Part shown: positions 1-7,042 of the stretch, one piece after another
How positions within the stretch are numbered: the stretch's first letter is position 1
Layout: each line of letters opens with the position of its first letter
DNA from: an uncultured Lachnospiraceae bacterium
GTDB lineage: Bacteria > Bacillota > Clostridia > Lachnospirales > Lachnospiraceae
Assembly: GCA_934385475.1 (NCBI GenBank)
Contig: CAKRPS010000035.1
Location: forward strand, 1-24,304
DNA length: 24,304 nucleotides
Reading direction: 5' to 3'
The notes under the pieces: generated by a model
Databases searched by the model: none
What the model saw: the letters and a program-made list of their open reading frames with translations, nothing else
What the model was told of the DNA's origin: nothing
Translations under genes and position numbers: made by a program

Positions 1-289
1 CTAGGTACCACACGTTTCTTCCTCTCCATCCATCTGCCTCATTTATCATGCATGATTCCGTGTAGTTATTGGGCTTCAACGTGTCTAGCAGTCTTACCCT
101 CATGCATGACCTCATATGAGATTTCTGTTCGTCAGACCAGAGATTTGCCCGTGAGTTAGTATGTTCCTCACATCCAGCTTCCTTCAGATTCCATCTCACG
201 ATGGACACCCTTGCCTTCGGCTATATCCTTCCCACTACCGGGTGGATTCGGGACTTTAACCCGTTAGAAACGTGCGCCGCTAGGCGCAC
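1..289 (-). mobile_element. Group II intron, 5' end (domain I), class IIC-like, truncated by window edge
   Basis: Read on the minus strand, the intron begins at 289 with GTGCGCC, the GUGYG-type 5' splice boundary of group II introns. This is followed by a perfect 7-bp hairpin (272-289, loop TAGC). Downstream are the blocks GTTAAAGTCCCG, CAAGGGTGTCC, GGAATCTGAAGGAAGC, GGTCTGACGAAC and CTCATATGAGG in the order found in domain I of class IIC introns such as the Oceanobacillus iheyensis intron (comparison from memory). No long reading frame fits the RNA-like sequence. The reverse transcriptase/maturase and domains IV-VI would lie off the left edge. The boundary falls 10 nt after the GC part of the transporter operon terminator stem, which is the habitual target of class IIC introns. 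Class assignment is inferred from motif order and target site. Confidence 0.8.
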
Positions 290-293
290 TAGC

Positions 294-340
294 AAAAAAC
301 TGCCCTCCACCGGATCACTCCGGCAAAGGGCAGTTTCTTT
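294..340 (-). terminator. Rho-independent terminator of the nucleoside transporter operon
   Basis: The outer stem pairs 297-305 with 328-336 (AAACTGCCC/GGGCAGTTT). A second inner stem pairs 310-314 with 319-323 (CCGGA/TCCGG). On the minus strand it is followed by a run of six T. It lies 32 bp downstream of the last permease stop codon. The group II intron starts 10 nt beyond the GC stem. Confidence 0.85.
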
Positions 341-371
341 TTCATCTCTATTCTTATCGCGGCATTTCCGC

Positions 372-1364
372 TTATCGTTCCTCTCGGAAATATGCCTGTC
401 CCAGACTTTCGGGCGGCTGATTTTCCCGTTTGTTGCGCATGCTGGTAATGATCAGCACGATGATCGTTACTACGAACGGAAGCATCTTATACAATTCCTT
501 TACGGAAAGATTCATTCCGGTCGGGATGAACAGATGCAGAATATACAGGCCACCAAAGAGCATGGATGCCAGGATACACACATTCGGTCTCCAGATTGTG
601 AAAATGACAAGTGCAATGGCAAGCCAGCCACGATCGCCGAACGCGTCATTCGACCAAACGCCACAGGCGTAGTCCATTACATAGTACAGACCGCCAAGGC
701 CTGCGATCATACTTCCTACACAGGTAGCCACATATTTGTAACGGGTGATGCTGATACCGGCTGCATCGGCTGTCGCCGGATTTTCTCCTACTGCCCGCAG
801 ATGCAGTCCCACTCTGGTATGTCCCAGCACATAGGAAGCAATCAGGGCTATAATGATCGCCGCATAAGCAAGAAAACCATAGGAGAGGAAAATCGTTCCA
901 AACCATCCAAGCTTGCCCGCAAACGGCAATGACTTACTGAAATAGGAGCTTGTTGCGGAAAGTGCGATCGACGGCACTTCACTTCCGGTCAGTTTGATCA
1001 GGGAACCACCGAAGAAGTTACCAAAACCAACACCGAAGGTCGTCATTGCAAGACCCGTAACATTCTGGTTTGCACGGAGCGTAACCGTCAGGAAGCAGTA
1101 AAGCAATCCCATCAGAAATGATCCCAGAAGGGAGGATAACAACGGAATTCCGATTGCCAGAAATGCATTCATCGCTTCTGCCGGAACTGTCTGCTCGTAA
1201 AAGAAAGCTCCAATGACTCCACAGATACCGCCCACATACATAATGCCGGGAATTCCCAGATTCAGGTTACCGGACTTTTCCGTCAGGGTTTCTCCGGTCG
1301 CTCCGTACAACAGCGGAATACTCTGTACAATTGCACGAGGGATAAAGGAAACCAGATCAAGCAT
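372..1364 (-). CDS. nupQ: BMP-type nucleoside ABC transporter, permease 2 (NupQ-like)
   Basis: Inner-membrane permease of a BMP-family (branched-chain permease superfamily) ABC importer, likely for purine nucleosides. The 330-residue protein is highly hydrophobic with about eight to nine membrane segments. It carries the family signature around residues 20-45 (GATGETLTEKSGNLNLGIPG), the cytoplasmic loop AVGENPATADAAGI typical of the EAA-like coupling region, and GDRGWLAIALVIF later. The ATG at 1364 has a good AAGGAGG site upstream and overlaps the end of the preceding permease by 8 nt, so translation is probably coupled. Gene order matches Bacillus subtilis nupNOPQ. Substrate is inferred from family and from the guanine-type riboswitch at the operon head; other BMP-type importers carry riboflavin or other nucleosides. 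Confidence 0.88.
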   Translation of the reverse strand: MLDLVSFIPRAIVQSIPLLYGATGETLTEKSGNLNLGIPGIMYVGGICGVIGAFFYEQTVPAEAMNAFLAIGIPLLSSLLGSFLMGLLYCFLTVTLRANQNVTGLAMTTFGVGFGNFFGGSLIKLTGSEVPSIALSATSSYFSKSLPFAGKLGWFGTIFLSYGFLAYAAIIIALIASYVLGHTRVGLHLRAVGENPATADAAGISITRYKYVATCVGSMIAGLGGLYYVMDYACGVWSNDAFGDRGWLAIALVIFTIWRPNVCILASMLFGGLYILHLFIPTGMNLSVKELYKMLPFVVTIIVLIITSMRNKRENQPPESLGQAYFREER

Positions 1365-2469
1365 TTTTCTTCTCCTCCTTCTTTCCGTTCTTTCTCAGAC
1401 TAATCTGATAGGTGATAAAGAACTCACTTCCAATGATAAAAAACAGGATAATACCCGTCAGGATATCTCCAAAGGAATGGTTCAGGTCAAAAATCGTAGA
1501 AATCTCACTTGCGCCTCTGTCAAAAAATACCAGCAACAGACTTGTAAAAATCATGACGATCGGATTGAACTTGGCAAGCCAGGACACCATAACCGCGGTA
1601 AATCCTCTTCCTCCGGCAATGGTCGTCGTGATCGTATGATCGGTACCTCCTACCAGAAGCAGTCCCGCAATACCACAGATCGCACCCGACAGGATCATTG
1701 TACGGATGATGATCTTGTTGACCTTAATACCAACGTATCTCGCAGTCTTCTCACTCTCTCCCACAACAGCGATCTCATATCCCTGCTTGGAATAATTGAG
1801 ATAAACATACATTCCAACTGTCATCACAGCCACGATCAGGATATTCAGAAGATATTTGTAGGAACCGATCTGCGGCAGCCATCCGGCGCAGGTATCCTGA
1901 TTGATAATTCCAATCTTACCGGCTCCCTTCGGCACTTCCCAGACGATAACGAAGAACGCTACAAGCTGGGTCGCCACATAGTTCATCATCAAAGTGAACA
2001 GGGTTTCGTTCGTATTCCATTTTGCCTTGAAGAAGGCGGGAATGGCACCCCATATTGCTCCTGCGATACAACTGGTCACAAGCATCAACAGGATCAGAAG
2101 TGCATTCGGGATCTTGTCTCCCAGCAGGATCATGCAGGCTGCGGATGCAAGTCCACCCACAAGTACCTGTCCTTCTCCACCGATATTCCAGAAACGCATC
2201 CGGAAGGCCGGTGTAACCGCCAGTGACACGCACAGCAGAATAGCGATATTCTGAAGTAATATCCATATCTTACGCGGTGTCCCGAAGGCTCCGCTCCATA
2301 TGGTCTTATACACGGCAAGCGGATTCTCACCCGTCATAGCCGTTGTAAAAAATGCACATACCACCAAGGCTAACAGAATAGCGATACCACGGATCAGCCA
2401 CGCATGATACCACGGCAGCGTTTTACGCTTGGAGATATGAAAAAGGGGTACTCTCGTTTTTTTATTCAT
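1357..2469 (-). CDS. nupP: BMP-type nucleoside ABC transporter, permease 1 (NupP-like)
   Basis: First membrane subunit of the nucleoside importer, 370 residues from the chosen start. After a basic cytoplasmic N-terminus (KKTRVPLFHISKRKTL) come about ten hydrophobic segments. Family-typical stretches are FRMRFWNIGGEGQVLVGG near residue 90 and VVGESEKTARYVGI near 240, the latter being the loop that contacts the ATPase. I place the start at ATG 2469 because GGAGGTGA sits about 10 nt upstream; an in-frame TTG at 2487 overlaps that site. The start overlaps the ATPase stop by 8 nt and the stop overlaps the next permease start, showing tight translational coupling. Confidence 0.88.
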   Translation of the reverse strand: MNKKTRVPLFHISKRKTLPWYHAWLIRGIAILLALVVCAFFTTAMTGENPLAVYKTIWSGAFGTPRKIWILLQNIAILLCVSLAVTPAFRMRFWNIGGEGQVLVGGLASAACMILLGDKIPNALLILLMLVTSCIAGAIWGAIPAFFKAKWNTNETLFTLMMNYVATQLVAFFVIVWEVPKGAGKIGIINQDTCAGWLPQIGSYKYLLNILIVAVMTVGMYVYLNYSKQGYEIAVVGESEKTARYVGIKVNKIIIRTMILSGAICGIAGLLLVGGTDHTITTTIAGGRGFTAVMVSWLAKFNPIVMIFTSLLLVFFDRGASEISTIFDLNHSFGDILTGIILFFIIGSEFFITYQISLRKNGKKEEKKNA

Positions 2470-4000
2470 CTTTGCCTTCACCTCCAAGTCTGGTCATCAT
2501 CATACCTACCTGATTTTTCGTTGCTTTCCGTCCTTCTACGATACCGCTCACCTTACCGCCGCACAGAACCAGAATACGGTCGCACAGCTCCAGAAGCACA
2601 TCCAGATCTTCTCCGACGTAGACAACCGCTACGCCCTTTTTCTTCTGCTGATTGATCAGGTCATAGATCGTATAGGAAGAATTGATGTCCAGTCCACGCA
2701 CAGCGTAAGCTGTGAGGAGAACCGACGGTGCTGACGCGATCTCACGTCCTACCAGCACCTTCTGTACATTACCACCCGACAATCTTCTGACCGGGGTCTC
2801 AAGGCTTGGTGTGTTCACTTCCAGTTTCTTTACTACACGCTCGGCAAGAGCCTTCGGGTCCTTCCGGTTTGTAAAGAGAGAATGTCCTTGCCTGAAAGAA
2901 CGCAGCATCATATTGTCCGTCAGATCCATGTTTCCAACCAGTCCCATTCCGAGGCGATCCTCCGGTACGAAAGAGAGCGTTACTCCCAGAGAGGCAATTT
3001 CCATCGGCTCCTTGCCAACCAGTTCTTCCTTCTGTCCATCCTCACCAAGATAGCAGATACTTCCCTGCTCCACAGGCTGAAGTCCTGCGATCGACTCCAG
3101 AAGCTCCTTCTGTCCACAGCCGGAAATTCCCGCAATACCCAGAATCTCTCCGCTCCGGATATCAAAGGAAACATCGTCAAGCTTCACGATTCCGTCTATG
3201 TTGCGGACTGTCAGATGCTCTATCTCTATCTTTTTCTGCGGGTTTACAGGTTCCGGTCTCTCAATATTCAGGGTTACCTGACGGCCAACCATCATGTTGG
3301 TCATCTCCTGTGCATCGGTTTCCTTCGTGATCAGATCACCGACAAACTCTCCATGACGCAGAACCGCTACCCGGTCTGACAGGGATTCTACCTCGTGCAT
3401 CTTATGGGTAATGATCACGATCGCCTTTCCGGCGTCACGCATATTCCGAAGTACCGCGAACAGCTTTTCTGTCTCCTGCGGTGTCAGAACGGCCGTAGGC
3501 TCATCGAGGATCAGAATATCTGCCCCACGGTAAAGAACCTTGACGATCTCCACCGTCTGCTTCTGTGATACCGACATATCATAGATTTTCTGATCCGGGT
3601 CCACCTCAAATCCATACTGTTCGCAGATTTCCCGAATCCGCTGTGCCGCCGCCTGAATATTGAGTCTCTTGTGATCATTCAGACCGAGCACGATATTTTC
3701 CGTCGCCGTAAGAACATCCACCAGTTTGAAATGCTGGTGAATCATTCCGATTCCATAGGAAAAAGCATCCTTCGGAGAACCGATGACAGCCTCCTCACCA
3801 TTGATAAAAATCTGCCCCTCATCCGGATAATAAATACCGGAAAGCATATTCATCAACGTTGTCTTTCCGCTTCCGTTCTCTCCCAGAAGCGCCAGAATCT
3901 CTCCCTTGTAAATTTCAAGAGATACCTTGTTGTTTGCCACCACCGTGCCAAACGTTTTTGTAATGTCCTTCATCACTACCGCAGCTGTTTTCTTCTCCAA
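2462..4000 (-). CDS. nupO: BMP-type nucleoside ABC transporter, double-domain ATPase (NupO-like)
   Basis: Energy-coupling subunit with two fused nucleotide-binding domains, about 512 residues, the usual length for this family. Domain 1 has Walker A GENGSGKTT (about residues 40-48), a degenerate signature MSVSQKQTVEI and Walker B ILILDEPTAV. Domain 2 has a degenerate P-loop (GISGCGQKE), a canonical signature LSGGNVQKV and a Walker B region reading VLLTAYAVRGLD that lacks the usual Asp-Glu pair, as is common in the second half of these ATPases. An in-frame ATG at 4048 exists, but I prefer TTG at 4000, which has GGGAGGA (4008-4014) 7 nt upstream; the extra upstream residues do not resemble the family. 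The gene lies 129 bp downstream of the binding protein and overlaps the next permease. Confidence 0.9.
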   Translation of the reverse strand: MEKKTAAVVMKDITKTFGTVVANNKVSLEIYKGEILALLGENGSGKTTLMNMLSGIYYPDEGQIFINGEEAVIGSPKDAFSYGIGMIHQHFKLVDVLTATENIVLGLNDHKRLNIQAAAQRIREICEQYGFEVDPDQKIYDMSVSQKQTVEIVKVLYRGADILILDEPTAVLTPQETEKLFAVLRNMRDAGKAIVIITHKMHEVESLSDRVAVLRHGEFVGDLITKETDAQEMTNMMVGRQVTLNIERPEPVNPQKKIEIEHLTVRNIDGIVKLDDVSFDIRSGEILGIAGISGCGQKELLESIAGLQPVEQGSICYLGEDGQKEELVGKEPMEIASLGVTLSFVPEDRLGMGLVGNMDLTDNMMLRSFRQGHSLFTNRKDPKALAERVVKKLEVNTPSLETPVRRLSGGNVQKVLVGREIASAPSVLLTAYAVRGLDINSSYTIYDLINQQKKKGVAVVYVGEDLDVLLELCDRILVLCGGKVSGIVEGRKATKNQVGMMMTRLGGEGKDE

Positions 4001-4055
4001 AGGACTATCCTCCCACCAATTATTTTTGCTATACACCAAACGGTGCAACCGAAGA

Positions 4056-4087
4056 AAGGGAAGTACAGACGAAGCTGCACTGCCCTT
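4056..4087 (-). other. Intercistronic hairpin between binding-protein and ATPase genes
   Basis: GGGAAGTACAG (4058-4068) pairs with CTGCACTGCCC (4075-4085) with one mismatch and one wobble, around a 6-nt loop. No strong T run follows on the minus strand. A stable hairpin here could protect the lipoprotein mRNA or partly stop transcription, giving more binding protein than ATPase. That role is inferred from position only. Confidence 0.5.
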
Positions 4088-4129
4088 CCTTACATCCTGC
4101 TTTTATGTTCTGTTTTATAGCTATTCAGA

Positions 4130-5464
4130 CTAGAATGCTGTATCCAGCAGATTAATACCATCAATCTTCAGATCAAAATACGGTGCTGCACGATATTCAG
4201 ATTCATGGAAATATCCGTCAGAAACAACTTCAGTATCCGGCGTATAGTCAGGATCTGTATCTACGTCTGCCTGATAGCTGTCTACTGCCTTACCATCTAC
4301 GGTAAAGGTTGTTGTATCAAATACATGTGTTGTTCCATCGATCAGGGCTTTCTTAACTTCCTCAATCTTTGCAGCTGTTCCCTCTGCGGCTGCTGTCTCA
4401 TTGATATCTGTCAATACAACAGAACCGGTATCCAGAGTACCTGTCCAGTCAGCTTCAACTGCCTGACCTGCTACTACGTTATTGATCACATGCTCATAGT
4501 AAGGTGCCCAGTCAATACGGGAAGATACGATGAAGGTGTTCGGGCATGCAGCAACTGTAGAACCATTGTAGGAAACGTTCGGTACGCCTGCTGTCTCACA
4601 TGCTGTAGGAGCTCCCATGGAGTCTGCATGCTGGCTGATCAGCTTACATCCGCTGGCGATCAGCTTGTTAGCGCCTTCCTTCTCTGCTGTCTCATCATAC
4701 CAGGAACCGGTAAAGGTAACATCCATGGTCACGGTCGGGCATACGCTCTTAGCGCCAAGATAGAAGGATGTGTAGCCGGAAATAACCTCCGCATAGGTAA
4801 ATGCTCCGACATAACCCATCTTTGCTTCCTCTGCTGTAAACTCGCCTGCATCGATCATCTCATTTAACTTCAGACCTGCTGCAACACCTGCAAGGTAACG
4901 GCCTTCATAAATAGAAGCAAAAGCGTTGTGATAATTGTCAAGTCCCTCTGTATGTGCCTTTGTTCCGGTTGCATGGCAGAACTGTACATCAGGGAACTCT
5001 CTTGCTGCCTGAATCATATAATCTTCATGTCCAAAGCTGTCTGCAAATACGATGCTGCATCCTGCATCTACAAGCTCACATGCTGCATCATAACACTCCT
5101 GTCCTTCCGGAATGTTCTTGCGGTAAATAAACTGGTCTTCGCTAAGTCCAAGAGCCTCACGGGCCTCGTCAGCGGCGTTCATGAAGTTCAGGTCATAGGT
5201 AGAGTTTTCATCGTGTAAGAAAATAAATCCAACCTTGAGATCAGAAGGGATTGCTGCATCTGCAGCTGCCTCATCTGTTGCAGCCTCATCCGTAGCAGCT
5301 TCGTCTGTAGCTGTCTCATCCGTAGCAGCTTCGTCTGTAGCTGTCTCATCGGCTGTCGTCTCAGTGTTTGTCTCCTGTGCAGGCGCATCACTGCTGTTTC
5401 CGCATCCTGCCAGAGTACCCATGCACAATCCAAGTGCAAGTACCAGTGCTCCAAATTTTTTCAT
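4130..5464 (-). CDS. nupN: BMP family nucleoside-binding lipoprotein (NupN-like)
   Basis: Extracellular substrate-binding lipoprotein of the importer, 444 residues. A lipoprotein signal peptide ends in the lipobox LAGC with Cys21 as the lipidation site. A low-complexity acidic linker (about residues 33-67) made of repeated ATDEA-like units follows. From about residue 70 comes the BMP/PBP1-like fold: LKVGFIFLHDENSTYDLNFM, then a Rossmann-type domain with SYNGSTVAACPNTF and DWAPYYEHV. The ATG at 5464 has AGGAGGA 5 nt upstream. It is first in the operon, behind a purine riboswitch with a terminator, so expression probably falls when guanine or hypoxanthine is plentiful. Linker repeats are in frame and could vary in number between strains. 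Ligand identity is inferred. Confidence 0.9.
   Translation of the reverse strand: MKKFGALVLALGLCMGTLAGCGNSSDAPAQETNTETTADETATDEAATDETATDEAATDEAATDEAAADAAIPSDLKVGFIFLHDENSTYDLNFMNAADEAREALGLSEDQFIYRKNIPEGQECYDAACELVDAGCSIVFADSFGHEDYMIQAAREFPDVQFCHATGTKAHTEGLDNYHNAFASIYEGRYLAGVAAGLKLNEMIDAGEFTAEEAKMGYVGAFTYAEVISGYTSFYLGAKSVCPTVTMDVTFTGSWYDETAEKEGANKLIASGCKLISQHADSMGAPTACETAGVPNVSYNGSTVAACPNTFIVSSRIDWAPYYEHVINNVVAGQAVEADWTGTLDTGSVVLTDINETAAAEGTAAKIEEVKKALIDGTTHVFDTTTFTVDGKAVDSYQADVDTDPDYTPDTEVVSDGYFHESEYRAAPYFDLKIDGINLLDTAF
5266..5355. repeat. Six tandem 15-bp units inside the lipoprotein linker
   Basis: Units at 5266, 5281, 5296, 5311, 5326 and 5341 are 15 bp long and nearly alternate between two versions, so 5281-5310 and 5311-5340 form an almost identical 30-bp pair. 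Each unit encodes five residues of the ATDEA/ATDET type, so gain or loss of units keeps the frame. Confidence 0.85.
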
Positions 5465-5520
5465 GGTTATCCTCCTCTTGTGTCTGCCGCTTTCCGCGAC
5501 ATGACTATTTGTGTAAAAAC

Positions 5521-5548
5521 AAAAAAAACAGACATAAACTGTCTGTTT
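5521..5548 (-). terminator. Expression-platform terminator of the purine riboswitch
   Basis: On the minus strand AAACAGACA (5540-5548 arm) pairs with TGTCTGTTT (5526-5534 arm) around a 5-nt loop and runs into eight or more T. It lies between the aptamer and the lipoprotein start codon. The sequence GACAAA just before the stem can pair with TTTGTC at the 5' edge of aptamer stem P1, a possible antiterminator contact; that pairing is my inference. Confidence 0.85.
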
Positions 5549-5585
5549 GTCAATTTCTGAAAGATTGCGATTCGCACTGAATTTT

Positions 5586-5654
5586 ACCGATAGTCATGAC
5601 TGAAGCGGCGTCATGGTAGAAACTTTCGGGCCATCTATCCGAAACTATATCGAC
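5586..5654 (-). promoter_or_regulatory. Purine riboswitch aptamer, guanine type
   Basis: The minus strand shows the full three-way junction. P1 pairs GTCGATA (5648-5654) with TATCGGT (5586-5592). P2 pairs TTTCGG with CCGAAA, enclosing the conserved ATGG loop segment. J2/3 is GTTTCTACC, P3 pairs ATGAC with GTCAT, and J3/1 is GACTAT. The C in GACTAT corresponds to C74, which selects guanine/hypoxanthine; adenine types have U there. The U in GTTTCTACC argues against the 2'-deoxyguanosine variant. It controls the nucleoside transporter operon through the terminator at 5521-5548. Confidence 0.93.
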
Positions 5655-5678
5655 AAAGCATTTGTTTTATACAGGCAC

Positions 5679-5708
5679 ATAGTAAAACGAAAAGTGACCT
5701 CTTGTCAA
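5679..5708 (-). promoter_or_regulatory. SigmaA-type promoter of the riboswitch/transporter operon
   Basis: TTGACA (5703-5708) and TACTAT (5679-5684) are separated by 18 bp. The predicted start near 5672 lies about 18 nt before aptamer stem P1, as expected for a riboswitch leader. Confidence 0.7.
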
Positions 5709-5758
5709 CACAAATACGCCCACAAATGATAAATTTTGTGTTTTTATCAATAGAAAGG

Positions 5759-5791
5759 TCATTTTTCGCCATATAATATGTATAAAATGAC
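5759..5791. repeat. AT-rich inverted repeat between the Rrf2 gene and the transporter promoter
   Basis: GTCATTTT (5759-5766) and AAAATGAC (5784-5791) form an 8-bp inverted repeat around a 17-bp AT-rich spacer. It lies 41 bp after the Rrf2 stop codon. It could be a weak terminator for the nifU-Rrf2 unit or a protein-binding dyad; the sequence does not decide. Confidence 0.4.
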
Positions 5792-5832
5792 ATATGCCCC
5801 GACCTGCTTCTGTCCAGTCCGGTTTTCCGCAC

Positions 5833-6267
5833 TCAGATCACATAATTGTTGTTCATTTCGTTCTGCCACTCCACAAGATTGGCAAGTGTCACCTTGTCCA
5901 CAACACTGCTCACAGAATCGTTGACCATCTTCCACAGCTTGAGTGTGGCACAGGTATCCTGTCTGGTACAGCTGTTTACCTCATCATCCAGACAAGCCAC
6001 CGGCGCAAGACTTCCCTCCGTCAGCCGAAGGATCATTCCCACCGTATACTGCTCCGGCGCTTTGGTCAGCCGATAACCGCCCTGCGGTCCCCGGATACTC
6101 TTGACATATCCTGCCCTATTTAAGGAAGAAATAATCTGCTCCAGATACTTGTCGGATATCTCCTGTCTTGCCGCAATATCCTTGATGCGGACCGGTTCCC
6201 CCGTGTTGTGGATTGCAAGATCCAGCATCAGTCTGAGTGCATATCTTCCCTTCGTCGAAATCTTCAT
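5833..6267 (-). CDS. Rrf2 family transcriptional regulator, IscR-like with three cysteines
   Basis: DNA-binding regulator of 144 residues, the normal Rrf2 length. The N-terminus MKISTKGRYALRLMLDLA is the classic Rrf2 start. The winged helix covers about residues 25-65 (IKDIAARQEISDKYLEQII), with the wing motif GPQGGYRL. Cys92, Cys100 and Cys106 match the cluster-ligand cysteines of IscR-type members, suggesting that it senses Fe-S status; CymR-type members lack them. It lies 44 bp downstream of the IscU-like gene with no terminator between, so the two are probably cotranscribed. An AAGGAAAG-like site precedes the ATG. The likely target is Fe-S assembly, perhaps its own operon, but no operator could be assigned. 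Confidence 0.88.
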   Translation of the reverse strand: MKISTKGRYALRLMLDLAIHNTGEPVRIKDIAARQEISDKYLEQIISSLNRAGYVKSIRGPQGGYRLTKAPEQYTVGMILRLTEGSLAPVACLDDEVNSCTRQDTCATLKLWKMVNDSVSSVVDKVTLANLVEWQNEMNNNYVI

Positions 6268-6311
6268 AACTCTACTTTCCTTTCCAGCAATAGCAATTCC
6301 CTGTCAACAAC

Positions 6312-6749
6312 TTACATCTTATCATACTCTTCGGATTCCTCAATATCGTTCACCGGTTTCTTGAGTCCCTCGATCTTGATGCCATTCTTCTCTGCATAAT
6401 CCCAGAGAGCCGCATGGATCGCTTCCTCAGCAAGCAGTGAGCAGTGAACCTTCACAGGCGGAAGTCCATCCAGAGCCTCCATCACGGCCTTGTTTGTCAC
6501 CTCTAAAGCCTCCTGTACCGTCTTGCCCTTCACAAGCTCTGTCGCCATGGAACTTGTTGCGATCGCGGCACCGCAGCCAAAGGTCTTGAACTTTACATCC
6601 TGGATGATACCCTGATCATCAATATCCAGATACATCCGCATGATGTCTCCACACTTTGCATTTCCAACAGTACCTACACCGCTGGCATTTTCTATTTCAC
6701 CGACATTTCTCGGATTCGTGAAATGTTCGATTACCTTATCACTGTACAT
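6312..6749 (-). CDS. nifU: Fe-S cluster assembly scaffold, NifU/IscU N-terminal domain type
   Basis: Scaffold on which iron-sulfur clusters are built before transfer to apoproteins; 145 residues, a stand-alone IscU-like domain. The three conserved cysteines are present: Cys33 in NAKCGD (with Asp35), Cys59 in TFGCGAA and Cys103 in VHCSLLAEEAI. The frame opens further upstream, but ATG 6749 is preceded by GAGGAAGA at correct spacing and begins with the family start MYSDKVIEHFTNPRNVG. It lacks the C-terminal NifU domain. A strong promoter lies about 130 bp upstream. Unusually, no cysteine desulfurase gene is next to it; the sulfur donor must be encoded elsewhere. Followed by the Rrf2 regulator. 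Confidence 0.92.
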   Translation of the reverse strand: MYSDKVIEHFTNPRNVGEIENASGVGTVGNAKCGDIMRMYLDIDDQGIIQDVKFKTFGCGAAIATSSMATELVKGKTVQEALEVTNKAVMEALDGLPPVKVHCSLLAEEAIHAALWDYAEKNGIKIEGLKKPVNDIEESEEYDKM

Positions 6750-6822
6750 ACACTCTTCCTCATTTCTGTGCACATCTCTCATCCTACGTTGTCTGCCAGG
6801 TGCACTCTGCCAGTTATTCCAA

Positions 6823-6848
6823 GTGGATGTTCCGTTTTTACATCCCAC
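6823..6848 (-). other. Leader hairpin upstream of nifU
   Basis: GTGGATGT (6823-6830) pairs with ACATCCCAC (6840-6848) with a single bulge, around a 9-nt loop. It falls inside the roughly 120-nt untranslated leader of the nifU transcript. No known riboswitch fold was recognised. Confidence 0.4.
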
Positions 6849-6877
6849 TTTTCATATCATTATTATAGGATATATTA

Positions 6878-6906
6878 TTTATACCCCATTTTATCCGTTC
6901 TGTCAA
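6878..6906 (-). promoter_or_regulatory. SigmaA-type promoter of nifU-rrf2
   Basis: TTGACA (6901-6906) and TATAAA (6878-6883) are separated by exactly 17 bp. Transcription would start near 6871, leaving a leader of about 120 nt before the nifU ATG. Confidence 0.75.
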
Positions 6907-6951
6907 TGCACTTTCTTATCCACCTTTTCGGAATGTTATGGTTGAAACTGT

Positions 6952-6978
6952 TAATAATTCTCCCCAATTATTCGATAT
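6952..6978 (+). promoter_or_regulatory. Possible sigma-28-like promoter of the DUF6033-like gene
   Basis: TAAT (6952-6955), 15 bp, then TTCGATAT (6971-6978) resembles the flagellar sigma factor consensus TAAA-N15-GCCGATAT (six of eight in the -10). No well-spaced sigmaA pair was seen here. Assignment is by pattern only. Confidence 0.4.
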
Positions 6979-7042
6979 AAATAACAGATAATGATTCAGA
7001 AAGTAAACGGACTTACAAAAATTGCTAAGGAGGGCATTCACT

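Noticed and set aside
201..932. Long plus-strand reading frame over the intron boundary and the last permease gene
   Set aside because: It crosses the intron edge and the terminator, is antisense to a clear permease gene, and its translation has no recognisable domain.
1213..2226. Plus-strand frame of more than 300 codons antisense to the first permease gene
   Set aside because: Composition is Gln/His/Asn-rich shadow translation, no ribosome site, and the minus-strand permease fully explains the region.
4001..4048. ATG 4048 as start of the double ATPase
   Set aside because: The extra 16 residues do not fit the family and would place the GGGAGGA ribosome site inside the gene; TTG 4000 is better placed.
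5266..5355. Regular repeats considered as a CRISPR-like array
   Set aside because: Units are contiguous without spacers, in frame with the lipoprotein, and encode its linker.
4130..5464. Binding protein of a riboflavin (Rfu-type) or sugar transporter
   Set aside because: The protein family alone would allow it, but the guanine-type riboswitch directly upstream favours purine nucleosides, and no FMN riboswitch is present.
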